11,670 bases of DNA, taken from positions 1-11,670 of the forward strand of contig CACXFE010000016.1 in the NCBI GenBank assembly GCA_902766855.1, in the 5' to 3' direction. A model generated the notes under the pieces. The model worked only from the letters and a program-made list of their open reading frames with translations, made no database searches and was not told the origin of the DNA. The position numbers and the translations under genes were made by a program. Positions 6,540 through 11,670 of the stretch are shown in pieces (the first letter of the stretch is position 1; every line of letters starts with the position of its first letter). Origin of the DNA: Oscillospiraceae bacterium. GTDB taxonomy: Bacteria > Bacillota > Clostridia > Oscillospirales > Acutalibacteraceae.

Positions 6540-6583
6540 ACGAGGCTGTTTTGCAGATTGCAAGACAGCCCCGTGGTTTTTTA
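6540..6583. terminator. Bidirectional terminator between tgt and the dockerin gene
   Basis: GGCTGTTTTGCA-gat-TGCAAGACAGCC (6544-6570) has one G-U pair and can extend past one mismatch with ACG/CGT. On the plus strand it is followed by GG and TTTTTTATT, and on the minus strand by AATTTTTTG. It can therefore stop the tgt operon and the convergent gene at 6594-8222. Confidence 0.9.
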
Positions 6584-6593
6584 TTAAAGTGTG

Positions 6594-8222
6594 TTATTCT
6601 TCCTCGGTCATCAGGCGAACACAGAGAGAAACAATATCGGCGCCGTTGATCGTGTCATTGTCATCAAAGTCGATAGCGGGATAGTAAACCGAAACGGTTC
6701 CCGTATCATCCGCGGCATATTTTTTCAGGGTGACCAGATCCAAAATATTGGTTACACCGTCAAAATTCGCATCCCCGTTCTGATAAGCGGGATCATTTGC
6801 GGGATCGGCCGAAAGCAGAGAAATGGTGTTGTTATCAAGCAAGCCGGTGGCAGGCAGCATGCGGCGGCGTTGGAAGATTTTCAACTGTGCCTGCGTTGCT
6901 TCGTCAAAATATCCCGAAACAGGCAGGGAATGCCGGTGGGCGTTCAGGCGGGTTTGCAACCATAAAGCGCCGTCCCCTCGGGTGAGCAGGGGGAGCGCGT
7001 TTGCCTGCGGGGCCGCATAGGCGGGTTCCGCCCCGTTCAGAATCACCACCGCCTGGCGGTAAAGCCCCGCGTATGCGGTTTCTACCGCGGCTTTGCTGTA
7101 ATAGGTTTTGCCGGAACTCTGCATCGGGTCGTTGAAAATATAATAACTATCGTTATATCCGATCAAAAGCAGGCAATGCTCCGGGCGGATCCATTGAATC
7201 GTGCGGCCCTGATAAGTCCAGGAATTGCCGTTATCAGGCTTCGCCATCCCGATGGATGCCCACAGGATTGCGGGGATATTATGATCGATATAATTGGTCA
7301 CAAGGGAGGAAAGCGATTGGCCGATCAACAGTTTGGCGTATTTATTTTTGCCTTTTAACACTTCGTTCAAGGTCTTTTTGATCACCGGGGAGTAGCAGCC
7401 GTAACAGCCGGTAGTTCCGCGCGGGTTGCCGCCAAAGGTGATCGACGGATCGAAAGGAGTGGAAGGCGCCGTTTTTTCAAGATAGTTGTCAATAAAGGTG
7501 TCCACCGTGATGTTAACGCCGGCATAGCGAAGCGCCATCACGGTGCTGACGCTTTCACACCCGGTAGGATAAGCGGATAGTTGAGAAAGGAACGGGACAT
7601 TGGCGATCACATGATCGTTTGCACTGTCGTTCAGGCTGGATTCGTAAAATATCCGCACTTCAAAGCCGGTGATCAGAATGCCGTTGGAGTAGCCGGCATA
7701 CCCGTCGCCGCTGGTGTCAAGACTGCCGCCTAATTGATATTTATTAAAAATATACTGTTGCCAATCGCGGGAAGCATTGCTCACCCAGGAAAGCCATTTC
7801 CCGTTGGCTTTTACCCGGTACATCACGACAAATTGCGTCGTGATCTGAGCGTTGCTGCGATTGATGGCGTACATTTTTACATATTGGATCGGCCGCGTCC
7901 ACCAGCCGGCAAAATCGTCGGCTCCCGTTTGATAGGAATAGACCGGGGAATATTCTCCCACGCCGTTGTTTTTCGTGGCATATTGGATATAATATGTATT
8001 GTTATAGTTGCCGCGAATGTCTAAACAGTTGATTTTGGCGGCTTCAACCTTGCCGGAAAAGCGAACCCATTCGTTTTTGGTGCCGCTTGCGTTATATTTC
8101 ATGGTGAATTGCCCGGTCACTTCCGCGGCATCGGCGCGAAGCGTGCCGCTGAACAAATACGCACAACAAAGAAGTGCGAAAAGAAGGAGCAGGCGAATCG
8201 GGGTATTCAGGGTTTTCTGCAT
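6594..8222 (-). CDS. Secreted C39-like cysteine peptidase with peptidoglycan-binding and dockerin domains
   Basis: The product is 542 residues. Residues 1-33 are a Sec signal peptide with likely cleavage after ADA. Residues 36-200 are a Trp/Tyr-rich region, with a part (KANGKWLSWVSN...) resembling clostridial hydrophobic W repeats. Residues 205-395 form a papain-like C39-type domain with Gln214, Cys222 (YPTGCESVS), His349 (RPEHCLLLIGY) and Asp365 (FNDPM) as oxyanion, nucleophile, base and third residue. Residues 408-471 match a PG_binding_1 fold (LLTRGDGALWLQTRL...GYFDEATQAQLKIFQRR). Residues 482-540 form a dockerin with two calcium loops (GDANFDGVTNILD and DFDDNDTINGAD). The protein is exported and probably docked onto a cohesin scaffold or the wall. 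Start 8222 has AGGAGG 6 nt upstream; an in-frame ATG at 8255 overlaps the -10 box. Cleavage target unknown. Confidence 0.9.
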   Translation of the reverse strand: MQKTLNTPIRLLLLFALLCCAYLFSGTLRADAAEVTGQFTMKYNASGTKNEWVRFSGKVEAAKINCLDIRGNYNNTYYIQYATKNNGVGEYSPVYSYQTGADDFAGWWTRPIQYVKMYAINRSNAQITTQFVVMYRVKANGKWLSWVSNASRDWQQYIFNKYQLGGSLDTSGDGYAGYSNGILITGFEVRIFYESSLNDSANDHVIANVPFLSQLSAYPTGCESVSTVMALRYAGVNITVDTFIDNYLEKTAPSTPFDPSITFGGNPRGTTGCYGCYSPVIKKTLNEVLKGKNKYAKLLIGQSLSSLVTNYIDHNIPAILWASIGMAKPDNGNSWTYQGRTIQWIRPEHCLLLIGYNDSYYIFNDPMQSSGKTYYSKAAVETAYAGLYRQAVVILNGAEPAYAAPQANALPLLTRGDGALWLQTRLNAHRHSLPVSGYFDEATQAQLKIFQRRRMLPATGLLDNNTISLLSADPANDPAYQNGDANFDGVTNILDLVTLKKYAADDTGTVSVYYPAIDFDDNDTINGADIVSLCVRLMTEEE

Positions 8223-8238
8223 GGTATTCCTCCTAAAA

Positions 8239-8250
8239 AATATCGATATT
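8239..8250. promoter_or_regulatory. 12-bp palindrome just downstream of a -10 box, possible operator
   Basis: AATATCGATATT is a perfect palindrome beginning directly next to the minus-strand -10 (8251-8256) and covering the expected start of transcription of the dockerin-protein gene. A repressor bound here would block initiation. No factor can be named. Confidence 0.35.
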
Positions 8251-8292
8251 ATCATAGCATACTTACTGCCGGATTACAAGTTTTTTCGGCAG
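8251..8292 (-). promoter_or_regulatory. Promoter of the dockerin peptidase gene, within an inverted repeat
   Basis: On the minus strand, TTGTAA (8274-8279) and TATGAT (8251-8256) are separated by 17 bp. The -35 box lies between the arms of an inverted repeat CTGCCG (8266-8271) and CGGCAG (8287-8292), which may be a second regulator site or part of the leader of the divergent gene. Confidence 0.7.
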
Positions 8293-8314
8293 GCAAACGA
8301 AGGGGGCGAGGAAA

Positions 8315-9172
8315 ACGGAAAAAACCAACATCAAAAGTTTAGGATTTGATCTGCTGTTTTTTGTGCTTGGAGGAGCCACCTATGCGGCGGCGGTGGTCAT
8401 GATCGTCAAGCCGAATGAAATATCCCCCGGCGGGGCAACCGGCATTGCCGCACTGTTGAATGTACTTTTTGCTTTTCCGATCGGAACGGCGGTACTCTTG
8501 CTCAATCTCCCGCTTTTGTGGGCGGGTTTTCGAAAATACGGCGGCGTATTTATTTTGAAAACCGCGATCGCCACGGTGACGGTGTCGGTTCTTCTCGATG
8601 TATTTGCCGCGCTTTTGCCGCCGCTGCATCCCGATCCCGTTTTAGCGGCGGTTTTCGGGGGTGTGTTAATGGGATTCGGTCTCAGCCTTGTGATGTTGCG
8701 AGGAGCCACCACGGGCGGTATGGATATTGTTGCCAAACTGATCAACCGGCGATTCCCGCAGTTTACGGTGGGGCGGGTGATGCTGGCGGGGGACGCGGTG
8801 ATCGTGCTGCTGTCCGCCTTGGTTTACCGCAAGTTTGAAAGCGCATTATACTCTGTGGTGGCTTTGTATGCCTCTTCCCGCGTGATGGACGGAGTGCTTT
8901 ACGGTGCGGACCGGGGAAAGATTTTATATATTGTAACCGATGCGCCCGAAGCGGCGGCGAAAGCGATCACACAAGGGGTTCGCCGTGGCGTGACCTTACT
9001 GGAAGCGGTAGGCGGTTATACCGGGCGACGCCGCCGGATGCTGATGTGTACCGTGCGAAGCCATGAAACCTTTGCCGTTTTAAAACTGATGAAAACGATT
9101 GATCCGAAAGCCTTTATCACCGTGGGAGAGGCCGGTGAAATCATCGGGGAAGGGTTTAAAAAATCGGAATAG
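8315..9172 (+). CDS. YitT-family membrane protein with uncertain start codon
   Basis: This is a YitT-type protein: an N-terminal membrane domain of about five helices (from LGFDLLFFVLGGATYAAAVVMIV through PQFTVGRVMLAGDAVIVLLSALVY), the family motif IVKPNEISPGGATGIA, the internal MLRGATTGGMDIVAKL, and a C-terminal soluble domain of the DUF2179 type (GKILYIVTD...RGVTLLEAVGGYTG...FITVGEAGEIIGEGF). Function is unknown in the family. The reading frame is open from 8258, but the only ATG/GTG/TTG start in place is GTG 8363, which would cut the first helix and has no ribosome binding site. ACG at 8315 follows AGGGGG by 8 nt and gives a complete helix 1 and 285 residues; ATC 8330 and CTG 8351 are weaker options. 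It ends 61 nt before dut. Confidence 0.85.
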   Translation, partial: TEKTNIKSLGFDLLFFVLGGATYAAAVVMIVKPNEISPGGATGIAALLNVLFAFPIGTAVLLLNLPLLWAGFRKYGGVFILKTAIATVTVSVLLDVFAALLPPLHPDPVLAAVFGGVLMGFGLSLVMLRGATTGGMDIVAKLINRRFPQFTVGRVMLAGDAVIVLLSALVYRKFESALYSVVALYASSRVMDGVLYGADRGKILYIVTDAPEAAAKAITQGVRRGVTLLEAVGGYTGRRRRMLMCTVRSHETFAVLKLMKTIDPKAFITVGEAGEIIGEGFKKSE

Positions 9173-9198
9173 ACAATGACGGGAAAATATGGTACAAT
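9170..9198 (+). promoter_or_regulatory. dut promoter overlapping the yitT-like stop codon
   Basis: TAGACA (9170-9175) and TACAAT (9193-9198) are separated by 17 bp. The -35 box includes the TAG stop of the preceding gene. This lets dut be transcribed independently as well as by read-through. Confidence 0.75.
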
Positions 9199-9232
9199 AA
9201 GGGAAATATCGGTAAAAGGAAGTTGAAATGCG

Positions 9233-9673
9233 GTGAAAATGCGATATATCAAATTGAACAGCGCGGCCAAAACGCCGACCTACGGTTCCGCCCGGGCGGC
9301 GGGGGCGGATCTGTACGCTTGTACCGGCGGAGAAACGGTCACCTTTGCCCCGGGGGAAACCAAATTGATCCATACCGGGATCGCATTGGAAATCCCGGAG
9401 GGGTATGTCGGGTTGATATATGCCCGCAGCGGGATTGCCACCAAACGCGGGTTGGCACCGGCGAATAAAGTAGGCGTGATCGACAGCGATTACCGCGGCG
9501 AGATCATGGTGTCGCTGTTCAATCAATCCGGCGAGGAACAGCAAATTGAAGATGGGGAACGCATTGCTCAGTTGGTGATCACGCCGTATCTTTCGGTATC
9601 TTTTGAAGAAGCCGGGGAATTGACGGACACTGCCCGCGGGGAAAGCGGATTCGGCTCGACCGGGCGGCAATAA
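9233..9673 (+). CDS. dut: dUTP diphosphatase (dUTPase)
   Basis: The product is 146 residues, the size of the homotrimeric all-beta dUTPases, which hydrolyse dUTP to dUMP and pyrophosphate, keeping uracil out of DNA and supplying thymidylate synthesis. All five family motifs are visible: ARAAGADLYA, ARSGIATKRG, NKVGVIDSDYRGEI, GERIAQLVI and the C-terminal ARGESGFGSTG that closes over the substrate. The start is either GTG 9233 (12 nt after AGGA) or ATG 9239; both give a complete enzyme. A two-codon reading frame ATG CGG TGA (9228-9236) sits between the ribosome binding site and these starts, at better spacing. The gene follows the YitT-like gene but has its own promoter. Confidence 0.96.
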   Translation: MKMRYIKLNSAAKTPTYGSARAAGADLYACTGGETVTFAPGETKLIHTGIALEIPEGYVGLIYARSGIATKRGLAPANKVGVIDSDYRGEIMVSLFNQSGEEQQIEDGERIAQLVITPYLSVSFEEAGELTDTARGESGFGSTGRQ

Positions 9674-9701
9674 AACAAAAATTGCGCCGAAAACGGCGCA
9701 A
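9672..9701 (-). terminator. Terminator of the PAP2 gene between convergent genes
   Basis: TTGCGCCG-TTTT-CGGCGCAA (9682-9701 on the minus strand) is a perfect 8-bp stem followed on that strand by TTTTTGTTTT. On the plus strand no U-run follows the stem, so it is a weaker stop for dut. A second small stem, TTCTCC-GCG-GGAGAA (9715-9729), lies beside it. Confidence 0.85.
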
Positions 9702-9734
9702 AGTTGTTGATTCGTTCTCCGCGGGAGAATGTTA

Positions 9735-10271
9735 TTATGTACGCTTCTTGATTTTTTGTAAAACGCGCTCGTTTAAGAAAATGGCGCCGATCCCGATGGC
9801 GATCCCGAGCAGAACGCCGCCCAGCACATCCGAAGGAAAATGAACATATAAATACAGGCGGGAAAACGCAATGATGACCGCGAGGATCAGCGCGGGGATG
9901 CCGAAACGCTTATCGTAATAAAGCAAAATCGTGGCGGCGATGAAGGAAGCCAGCGTGTGCCCCGAGGGGAATGAATAATCGGTTGGAGAAGCGATCAGCA
10001 AAGCAATATCGGGCCGGATCCAGCAAGGCCTCGGCCGGGCGGCAAGGTTTTTAACGATCACATTGCCGATCAGCAAACTGCCAAGCAAACCGGCGGTCAG
10101 TGCTACGCCGCACCTTCTTTTCGGCCGCCAAAGCAGCAAGAACAGGGCGGTGGCGATCCAAAGGATCCCGTGGTCGCCAAGTCTGGTCAGCCACGGCATC
10201 ACGCGATCCAGCGCCGCGCAAGCCAGATGTTCCTGTATCCAATCCAAAATTTGAAAATCCAGTTGTTCCAT
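9735..10271 (-). CDS. PAP2-superfamily membrane phosphatase
   Basis: The product is 178 residues with about five to six membrane helices. All three phosphatase signature motifs are complete: Lys74-X6-Arg81-Pro82 (KNLAARPRP), P102-SGH105, and Ser137-Arg138-X5-His144-X3-Asp148 (SRLYLYVHFPSD). The histidines form the phospho-enzyme and general acid. Family members dephosphorylate lipid phosphates such as undecaprenyl pyrophosphate or phosphatidate at the outer membrane face; a short single-domain form like this is compatible with a BcrC/YbjG-type undecaprenyl pyrophosphatase, but substrate is not determined. The start ATG 10271 lies 11 nt after AGGAGG. A TTG at 10304 would lie upstream of that site and close to the promoter, and was rejected. 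Its terminator is directly downstream. Confidence 0.92.
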   Translation of the reverse strand: MEQLDFQILDWIQEHLACAALDRVMPWLTRLGDHGILWIATALFLLLWRPKRRCGVALTAGLLGSLLIGNVIVKNLAARPRPCWIRPDIALLIASPTDYSFPSGHTLASFIAATILLYYDKRFGIPALILAVIIAFSRLYLYVHFPSDVLGGVLLGIAIGIGAIFLNERVLQKIKKRT

Positions 10272-10309
10272 GATGTCCGGTGCCTCCTGTATCGGATGTA
10301 ACAATATTC

Positions 10310-10338
10310 ATTATACGCCCTTTTCGGGGGTTCGTCAA
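10310..10338 (-). promoter_or_regulatory. Promoter of the PAP2 gene
   Basis: On the minus strand, TTGACG (10333-10338) and TATAAT (10310-10315) are separated by 17 bp. The spacer contains CCCCCGAAAAGGGCG, a small hairpin-forming stretch. It is divergent from the rpsT promoter, with the two -35 boxes about 41 bp apart. Confidence 0.88.
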
Positions 10339-10345
10339 GCAGTTC

Positions 10346-10408
10346 AAAAAAACGCTTCAAAAAAAGTTTAAAAAAACTATTGCAATTTTTTAAGGTTTGT
10401 GGTAATAT
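10346..10408 (+). promoter_or_regulatory. rpsT promoter with three phased A-tracts
   Basis: TTGCAA (10380-10385) and TAATAT (10403-10408) are separated by 17 bp. Immediately upstream are three runs of seven A's (10346-10352, 10359-10365, 10370-10376) starting 13 and 11 bp apart, roughly one helical turn. This is what an UP element or intrinsically bent promoter would look like, fitting a strongly expressed ribosomal protein gene. Confidence 0.82.
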
Positions 10409-10443
10409 ATTTGGTACATGAGTAAGTTACAGGAGGTGTCACA

Positions 10444-10707
10444 ATGCCGAACATTAAATCCGCGAAGAAGCGTGTTCTCGTAAGCAAAGCAAATTATGAG
10501 CATAACAAGGCTTATCGCTCCGCTTTAAGAACCGCTGTGAAAAAGGCGAATGCCGCGATTGACAGTAATGCTGCCGATGCCGCAGACGCTGTAAAAGCAG
10601 CCGTTATCAAGATCGATCAGGCCGCGGGCAAAGGTATTCTTCATAAGAATAATGCCGCCAGAAAGAAATCTGCTTTGGTTACCCGCTTTAACAAGGTCAA
10701 GGCTTAA
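10444..10707 (+). CDS. rpsT: 30S ribosomal protein S20
   Basis: The product is 87 residues, highly basic and alanine-rich, with the S20 signatures MPNIKSAKKRV at the N-terminus, NKAYRSALRTAVKKA in the first helix, and GILHKNNAARKKSAL near the C-terminus. It forms a three-helix bundle that binds 16S rRNA early in assembly of the small subunit. AGGAGG lies 7 nt before the ATG. The predicted leader is about 30 nt, too short for much autoregulatory structure. It is a single-gene unit with a strong promoter and a terminator-like stem downstream. Confidence 0.98.
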   Translation: MPNIKSAKKRVLVSKANYEHNKAYRSALRTAVKKANAAIDSNAADAADAVKAAVIKIDQAAGKGILHKNNAARKKSALVTRFNKVKA

Positions 10708-10734
10708 GGTGACAACTTTCCCTTTTACAAACGC

Positions 10735-10762
10735 AAGCGCCGGATCATTTGATCCGGCGCTT
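10735..10762. terminator. Perfect 13-bp stem between convergent rpsT and the CPBP-like gene
   Basis: AAGCGCCGGATCA-TT-TGATCCGGCGCTT is a perfect 13-bp inverted repeat with a 2-nt centre, so the real RNA loop would be about 4 nt or larger. It sits in the 59-bp gap between the two convergent stop codons and probably serves both genes. U-runs are weak on both sides (CTCTATCTTTT on plus, GCGTTTGT on minus). Confidence 0.78.
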
Positions 10763-10766
10763 CACT

Positions 10767-11597
10767 CTATCTTTTGATTCTCTTTTTTGCACGACGAGGC
10801 AAGGAAAACGGTTTTCCGTTCCAAAACTTTTTCGCAAAGTACAGGCAAACGCCCAGTTGCAAAAGCAACAAAAGCAAACTGCCTTCTAATCCGCGCTCGC
10901 CGCCGGTCAACCGGGGAGAACCGCTGACCGAATAGGTGAGCAAATGCGGCAGATCGGGCAAAATGGAAAGGGAGCCGAGCGTAAACGCGCTGAAAAGATG
11001 GTAACAAAACCGCGCGACGATCGGTGCAAGGAGCGAATGGGTATATTCCGCTAACAAACAGCAGATCAGATGCAGGGCGATCAAATTAAGGGCATAGGTC
11101 TTTCCGATGCGGAAAGTTGCCAGATTCAGGGAAAGATAGAGAACGGACAACAGCCCCACCGTGACAGGCAGGTTGTAATATTTTCGGTAAAGGCGGAAGA
11201 GATAGCCCCGCAGTAAAAATTCGTTTGCGGCGGCCTCCAACAAGAGGGCAAGCAACCATAAAAGCAGATTGTCCGCGCCGGATTTCCCCGTAAAAGCAAG
11301 GCGGCGAAACACCCAAAGCAGCCCGACTGTGACACCGAGCGGGATCACCCCGCAAAGCAAGCCGATCGAGTAGTGGCGAAAAAGGTGACGGGAATTCAGG
11401 ATTTTTAATTTTTTGCGCTCCACCAGCCATGCGAAAACCAGCGTGAAAAGCAAGACGACCGCAAAAGAGGCGCCCTGCTTGAAAACCGCGGCAAGCGCGG
11501 GATTAGCCGGTTCCGGCACCGGGAGATAATAGGCGACAACAATCGCAAAATCAAAGAAAAACAAAGTTTTATAAATATTGACTATGGCATTTTTCAA
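10767..11597 (-). CDS. CPBP/CAAX-protease-like membrane protein with degraded catalytic motifs
   Basis: The product is 276 residues from the preferred start and has about eight hydrophobic segments. The layout resembles CPBP intramembrane metalloproteases (Abi/CAAX family): a membrane segment ending in ANEFLLRGYLFR aligns with motif 1, EExxxR, but the first glutamate is Asn125. Motif 2, FxxxH, aligns with YLSLN, His replaced by Asn158. Motif 3 aligns with APIVARFCYH, where the metal histidine is Arg196 and the usual Asn is His200. It is therefore probably a non-catalytic member. The tail is basic (PRRAKKRIKR). The promoter places the transcription start near 11612, so an ATG at 11639 is too early; TTG 11597 has AGGA 9 nt upstream and is preferred over ATG 11606, which abuts the ribosome binding site. 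No neighbour gives a functional clue. Confidence 0.75.
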   Translation of the reverse strand: MKNAIVNIYKTLFFFDFAIVVAYYLPVPEPANPALAAVFKQGASFAVVLLFTLVFAWLVERKKLKILNSRHLFRHYSIGLLCGVIPLGVTVGLLWVFRRLAFTGKSGADNLLLWLLALLLEAAANEFLLRGYLFRLYRKYYNLPVTVGLLSVLYLSLNLATFRIGKTYALNLIALHLICCLLAEYTHSLLAPIVARFCYHLFSAFTLGSLSILPDLPHLLTYSVSGSPRLTGGERGLEGSLLLLLLQLGVCLYFAKKFWNGKPFSLPRRAKKRIKR

Positions 11598-11618
11598 AAC
11601 GATCATTCCTTTGCCACT

Positions 11619-11647
11619 ATTATAATATAACTTCTGCAAGAGTGCAA
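11619..11647 (-). promoter_or_regulatory. Promoter of the CPBP-like gene
   Basis: On the minus strand, TTGCAC (11642-11647) and TATAAT (11619-11624) are separated by 17 bp. Transcription would start near 11612, about 15 nt before the preferred TTG start codon. Confidence 0.82.
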
Positions 11648-11670
11648 GGGGAATTTGGAAAGAAGGGAAA

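Noticed and set aside
8223..8255. ATG 8255 as start of the dockerin peptidase
   Set aside because: It overlaps the -10 box, and the strong AGGAGG lies inside this extension, 6 nt before ATG 8222, which begins a clean signal peptide.
9715..9729. Small hairpin TTCTCC-GCG-GGAGAA as a second member of the 1438-1536 palindrome family
   Set aside because: It has a 3-nt loop like those hairpins, but shares no sequence with them and lies beside an ordinary terminator.
10272..10304. TTG 10304 as start of the PAP2 protein
   Set aside because: It lies almost at the predicted transcription start and upstream of the AGGAGG that serves ATG 10271.
11598..11639. ATG 11639 or ATG 11606 as start of the CPBP-like protein
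   Set aside because: The first is upstream of the predicted transcription start; the second directly abuts the AAAGGA, leaving no spacing. TTG 11597 fits better.
1..11670. CRISPR array, insertion sequence, prophage or tRNA gene
   Set aside because: No regularly spaced direct repeats, transposase or phage proteins, or cloverleaf-like sequence with tRNA signature bases were found on either strand by reading.

Overview
The window looks like chromosomal DNA from an anaerobic low-GC-lineage Gram-positive bacterium of the class Clostridia, probably Oscillospiraceae/Ruminococcaceae-like. The evidence is a T-box leader, strong AGGAGG ribosome binding sites, sigma-A-type promoters with 17-bp spacers, a Gram-positive lipoprotein signal, an M3-family oligoendopeptidase, and a secreted protein ending in a type-I-like dockerin. 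The base composition is moderate. The lineage is inferred; no rRNA is present.

Left part (1-3350, minus strand). pepF (oligoendopeptidase F) is followed by a small four-helix membrane protein of unknown function, and then by the first 270 codons of a family-5 (peptide-type) ABC-transporter lipoprotein that runs off the left edge. Peptide capture and cytoplasmic peptide cleavage make functional sense together. The 141-bp gap after pepF holds a dense cluster of perfect short hairpins, the least explained structure in the window.

Middle (3440-6583, plus strand). A consensus promoter drives a T-box riboswitch leader, an Lrp/AsnC-type regulator, a class-I aminotransferase and tgt (tRNA-guanine transglycosylase). 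The coding regions overlap by 4 and 8 nt, so this is one tight operon. The best reading of the specifier is GAC (Asp). If that is right, the leader would sense a tRNA that Tgt itself modifies in the anticodon. A bidirectional terminator closes the operon.

Right part (6594-11670). The minus-strand gene at 6594-8222 encodes a secreted C39-like cysteine peptidase with a peptidoglycan-binding domain and a C-terminal dockerin. Divergent from it is a YitT-family membrane protein that lacks a normal start codon at the expected place, followed by dut (dUTPase). A PAP2-family membrane phosphatase (minus) shares a divergent promoter region with rpsT (ribosomal protein S20, plus). The last gene (minus) is a CPBP/CAAX-protease-like membrane protein whose catalytic motifs are degraded.

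No tRNA or rRNA gene, insertion sequence, CRISPR array or prophage gene is visible. Most genes are ordinary housekeeping or transport genes. The observations most worth following are the T-box/Lrp/aminotransferase/tgt operon, the hairpin cluster at 1438-1536, and the dockerin-tagged peptidase.
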